DNA of 64,000 bases from Sinorhizobium shofinae (GTDB lineage Bacteria; Pseudomonadota; Alphaproteobacteria; Rhizobiales; Rhizobiaceae), in NCBI GenBank assembly GCA_001704765.1, contig MBFK01000153.1, positions 1 through 64,000 of the forward strand. Direction: 5' to 3'. The stretch's first letter is position 1; every line of letters starts with the position of its first letter. A program made the translations under genes and the position numbers. Under the pieces are notes generated by a model that did not search any database, was not told where the DNA came from, and was given only the letters and a program-made list of their open reading frames with translations. Below, one piece after another: positions 61,560 through 64,000 of the stretch.

Positions 61560-62687
61560 ATGAAGACACCCGAAGACATCCTCGCCCACCTCATTTCCTT
61601 TCCGTCGGTGGTCGGAACGGCGAACCACGACATCGTCGATTGGATTCGCACCCACCTCACCGATCTCGGAGCCAAGGTGAGCGTACTACCGGGTCCGGAA
61701 GGCGATCGCTCGAACCTCTTCGCGACCATCGGCCCAGCCGACCGGCCGGGGATCATCCTGTCGGGACATATGGACGTGGTGCCCGCCGCCGAGCCTACGT
61801 GGACGAGCGACCCGTTCATCCTGCGGCGCGAGGGCGAGCGGCTTTATGGCCGCGGAACGAGCGACATGAAGGGCTTTCTGGCATGCGCTCTCGCAGCCCT
61901 GCCGGCCATCGCCTCCTTGCCGCTTTCCCGGCCTCTTCACCTCGCCTTCTCCTATGACGAGGAAGCCGGCTGCCGCGGCGTCCCGCACCTCATTTCGCGG
62001 CTGCCCGATCTCTGCGCAAAGCCGGAGGGCTGCATCGTCGGCGAGCCGAGCGGGCTGCACGCCATCCGCGCCCACAAGGGAAAAGCCGCCGCCCGCATCG
62101 AGCTCATCGGCCGCGCCGGCCACTCCTCGCGGCCGGACCTCGGGCTCAATGCCATTCACGCCATGGCGGAGATCGTTGCCGCGGCGGTCCGTTCTGCCGA
62201 TACCCTGACGGAGGGGCCTTTCGACGACAATTTCGAGCCACCCTACTCGTCGCTGCAGGTCGGCACCATTGCCGGTGGACAAGCCGTCAACATCATTCCC
62301 GACCGCTGCATGATCGAGCTTGAGGCACGCGCCGTGGCGGGCGTCGATCCTTCGCGGCTTCTCTCGGGCATCGAGGCCAAACTAGAAAGCTTGGCCGAAC
62401 GTGGCTTCAAGACAAGCTGGGAAGTCTTAAGCGCCTATCCGGCGCTGTCGCTCAAGGACGATGCGCCACTTGCCGTTCTGCTGCGCGACCTGACCGGGCA
62501 GGAGCCGCTCCCCGCCGTCAGCTACGGTACGGAAGCCGGTCTCTATCAGGCGGCCGGCATCGACGCGATCATCTGCGGCCCGGGGGACATCGCGCGCGCC
62601 CACAAGGCGGACGAGTATATCGAGATCGGCGAACTCGCGGCCTGCCGGACCATGATCGAGGCGCTGGGGCAAAGGCTCAGCGCCTAG
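61560..62687 (+). CDS. ArgE-type acetylornithine deacetylase / M20 deacylase
   Basis: A 375-residue M20 zinc peptidase-like deacylase: GHMDVVPA and GRGTSDMKGFLACALAAL hold metal ligands, EEAGCRGV the catalytic glutamate and RAHKGKAAARIELIGRAGHS the lid region. ArgE is the closest named type, but the catabolic setting suggests removal of an acyl group from an imported amino acid derivative. Start behind GAGGGGAGA. Second gene of the operon. Confidence 0.9.
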   Translation: MKTPEDILAHLISFPSVVGTANHDIVDWIRTHLTDLGAKVSVLPGPEGDRSNLFATIGPADRPGIILSGHMDVVPAAEPTWTSDPFILRREGERLYGRGTSDMKGFLACALAALPAIASLPLSRPLHLAFSYDEEAGCRGVPHLISRLPDLCAKPEGCIVGEPSGLHAIRAHKGKAAARIELIGRAGHSSRPDLGLNAIHAMAEIVAAAVRSADTLTEGPFDDNFEPPYSSLQVGTIAGGQAVNIIPDRCMIELEARAVAGVDPSRLLSGIEAKLESLAERGFKTSWEVLSAYPALSLKDDAPLAVLLRDLTGQEPLPAVSYGTEAGLYQAAGIDAIICGPGDIARAHKADEYIEIGELAACRTMIEALGQRLSA

Positions 62688-62815
62688 CCACCGCTCATCC
62701 GGCAAGGCGGAAGCCGCCTATAAATCGGTGTCATATGCCGTTGCGCCGGCGTGCTTCGGAGTATTCTACCGGCGCGTCAGGGCAACGATGGCCTGCAAAC
62801 TGACGAGGAAGAACG

Positions 62816-63739
62816 ATGGCCTTTCTGTTCAATTCCGATGCCGAACGGGCGAGGATCTTTGCGGCTGAATTCGCCCACGAGCTCCCATCTCTTCCCTTCG
62901 TGACGGACGCCGGCAGTGTCGATCCGGCCGCGGTCCGCTACCTGCTGACATGGACCGCGCCGCCGGACCTCGAGCGCTACGTCAATCTCGAGGTCTTGTT
63001 TTCGATCGGGGCCGGCGTCGACCAGTTTGCCGTTGACCGCCTGCCGAAGAACGTCAAGCTCGTCCGGATGATCGAGGACGGCATCACCCGCATGATGCAG
63101 GAATATGCGACGCTTGCCGTCCTCGCGCTGCATCGCGACCTTCCCGGCTATCTTGGCCAACAGGGCGCCGGGGAGTGGCGCATGCGCCCGGTCCGGCAGG
63201 CAACCGAGCGGCGGGTCGGCGTGCTCGGTCTCGGAAATCTCGGTCAGGCGGTTCTCGACCGCCTCCGTCCCTTCGGCTTTCCGCTCTCGGGCTGGAGCCG
63301 CTCGCCGCGTGAGGTCCCGGGAGTCGCCTGCCATCATGGCCAAGGCGCTCTTGCCGACTTTCTTGCCACCCAGGACATTCTGATCTGCCTGCTGCCGCTC
63401 ACCGCCGAGACACGCGGCATCCTCGATGCCTCGCTTTTCGCTAAACTTCCGAGAGGCGCCTGCCTCGTGCATGTCGGGCGCGGACCGCAACTCGACGTGG
63501 GCGCGCTTGTTGCTGCACTGGACAGCGGCCAACTCGCCGGCGCCGTCCTCGACGTCACCGATCCGGAACCGCTGCCGGCTGACCACCCGCTATGGCGCCA
63601 CCCGAAGGTGATCATCACCCCGCATATAGCCAGCGTCACCCAGCCGGAAACCGCGGCGAGAACCGTCATCGCCAATATCCGGCGCCATGAAGCCGGCCTC
63701 GACCTCATCGGCCTCATTGACCGCGACCGCGGCTATTGA
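62816..63739 (+). CDS. GhrA-type glyoxylate/hydroxypyruvate reductase
   Basis: A 307-residue D-2-hydroxyacid dehydrogenase: NAD(P)-binding [20 protein letters not shown], the substrate Arg region and the catalytic pair end in [19 protein letters not shown]. It would reduce a 2-oxoacid or glyoxylate released by the preceding enzymes. Start behind GAGGAAG. The 128-bp gap from the deacylase carries a short hairpin (AGGCGG 62705-62710 / CCGCCT 62714-62719), so partial termination or a separate promoter is possible. Confidence 0.9.
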   Translation: MAFLFNSDAERARIFAAEFAHELPSLPFVTDAGSVDPAAVRYLLTWTAPPDLERYVNLEVLFSIGAGVDQFAVDRLPKNVKLVRMIEDGITRMMQEYATLAVLALHRDLPGYLGQQGAGEWRMRPVRQATERRVGVLGLGNLGQAVLDRLRPFGFPLSGWSRSPREVPGVACHHGQGALADFLATQDILICLLPLTAETRGILDASLFAKLPRGACLVHVGRGPQLDVGALVAALDSGQLAGAVLDVTDPEPLPADHPLWRHPKVIITPHIASVTQPETAARTVIANIRRHEAGLDLIGLIDRDRGY

Positions 63740-63765
63740 GTCCATCGCAACCCGAAAGGAAAGCA

Positions 63766-64000
63766 ATGTCTCTTCTGAAGACCATCGACACCAACCCGCA
63801 ATTCGAGCCGAAGCAGTCGACGCCAATGCCCGAGCGGCTGATTTCCGGCAGCCCGTCCTTCAAGACCTGGGCCCAGGACAGCGCCCGCGACGGCATGATC
63901 AACACGGGCGTATGGGAGGCGACACCGGGCGAGACCCGCTCGATCAAGGGCGAAACCTTCGAGTTCTGCCATATCCTCGAAGGGGTGATCGAACTTGCGG
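63766..64000 (+). CDS. Cupin-domain protein, 5' part only
   Basis: Runs off the right edge. The visible 78 residues (SLLKTIDTNPQFEPKQSTPM start; ATPGETRSIKGETFEFCHIL contains the first cupin motif) fit DUF861/EutQ-like cupins, which often accompany amino-acid oxidase operons. ATG 63766 has AAAGGAAAGCA upstream. No function can be set. Confidence 0.75.
   Translation, partial: MSLLKTIDTNPQFEPKQSTPMPERLISGSPSFKTWAQDSARDGMINTGVWEATPGETRSIKGETFEFCHILEGVIELA

Noticed and set aside
1-64000. CRISPR arrays, tRNA/rRNA genes, transposases or phage genes
   Set aside because: No regularly spaced repeats, cloverleaf-like segments, or integrase/transposase motifs were seen on either strand.

Overview
The window is GC-rich alphaproteobacterial DNA. 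Gene content, gene order and regulatory signals (sigma-54 nas operon, RirA-type iron box, EcfG/RpoE2-type stress promoters, RIME-like palindromes) point to Sinorhizobium/Ensifer or a close relative. The many catabolic and transport operons suggest a large secondary replicon such as a pSymB-type chromid. The taxon and replicon are inferences from family knowledge; no database was searched.

Layout. 1-3.3 kb: end of a phenylacetate (paa) operon with the paaE 3' part, a PaaA/PaaC-like ferritin-fold protein and paaZ. 3.4-8.7 kb: an Lrp-type regulator divergent from a branched-chain 2-oxoacid dehydrogenase operon (E1 alpha-beta fusion, E2, E3). 9.4-18.6 kb: assimilatory nitrate/nitrite reduction, with the sensor/antiterminator pair NasT-NasS, a sigma-54 promoter, an ANTAR-type RNA leader, a broken nitrate-transporter ATPase, nirB, nirD, nasA and a C-terminally damaged cysG. 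18.6-23.6 kb: NUDIX hydrolase, zinc alcohol dehydrogenase, FMN-binding protein, phasin-like protein and a slipin/NfeD pair. 23.9-31.0 kb: a LacI-regulated sugar operon (binding protein, two permeases, GH32 beta-fructosidase, ATPase), probably for imported fructosides. 31.0-36.1 kb: an iron-siderophore-type ABC importer with two paralogous binding proteins and a divergent methyltransferase that share a TGA-N9-TCA iron box.

36.3-52.5 kb is a stress and storage region: small DUF proteins, a CBS protein, glgX, treZ, a UdgX-type uracil glycosylase, a GST, DUF3175, DUF763, an alkyladenine glycosylase, an ATP-dependent DNA ligase, large catalase katE, a PEBP protein and glgA. Ten GGAAC-N18/19-TT elements, the EcfG (RpoE2) promoter pattern, lie upstream of genes here. 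They suggest that glycogen/trehalose metabolism, DNA repair and peroxide defence share general-stress control.

54-64 kb: an EamA transporter, a fumarylacetoacetate hydrolase-family enzyme, an orphan amino-acid binding protein, a RIME-like palindromic repeat, a class III nucleotide cyclase, Ogt, a GNAT protein, and a catabolic operon (FAD amine/amino-acid oxidase, ArgE-like deacylase, GhrA-like reductase, cupin) that runs off the right edge. I saw no tRNA, rRNA, CRISPR array, insertion sequence or prophage gene.
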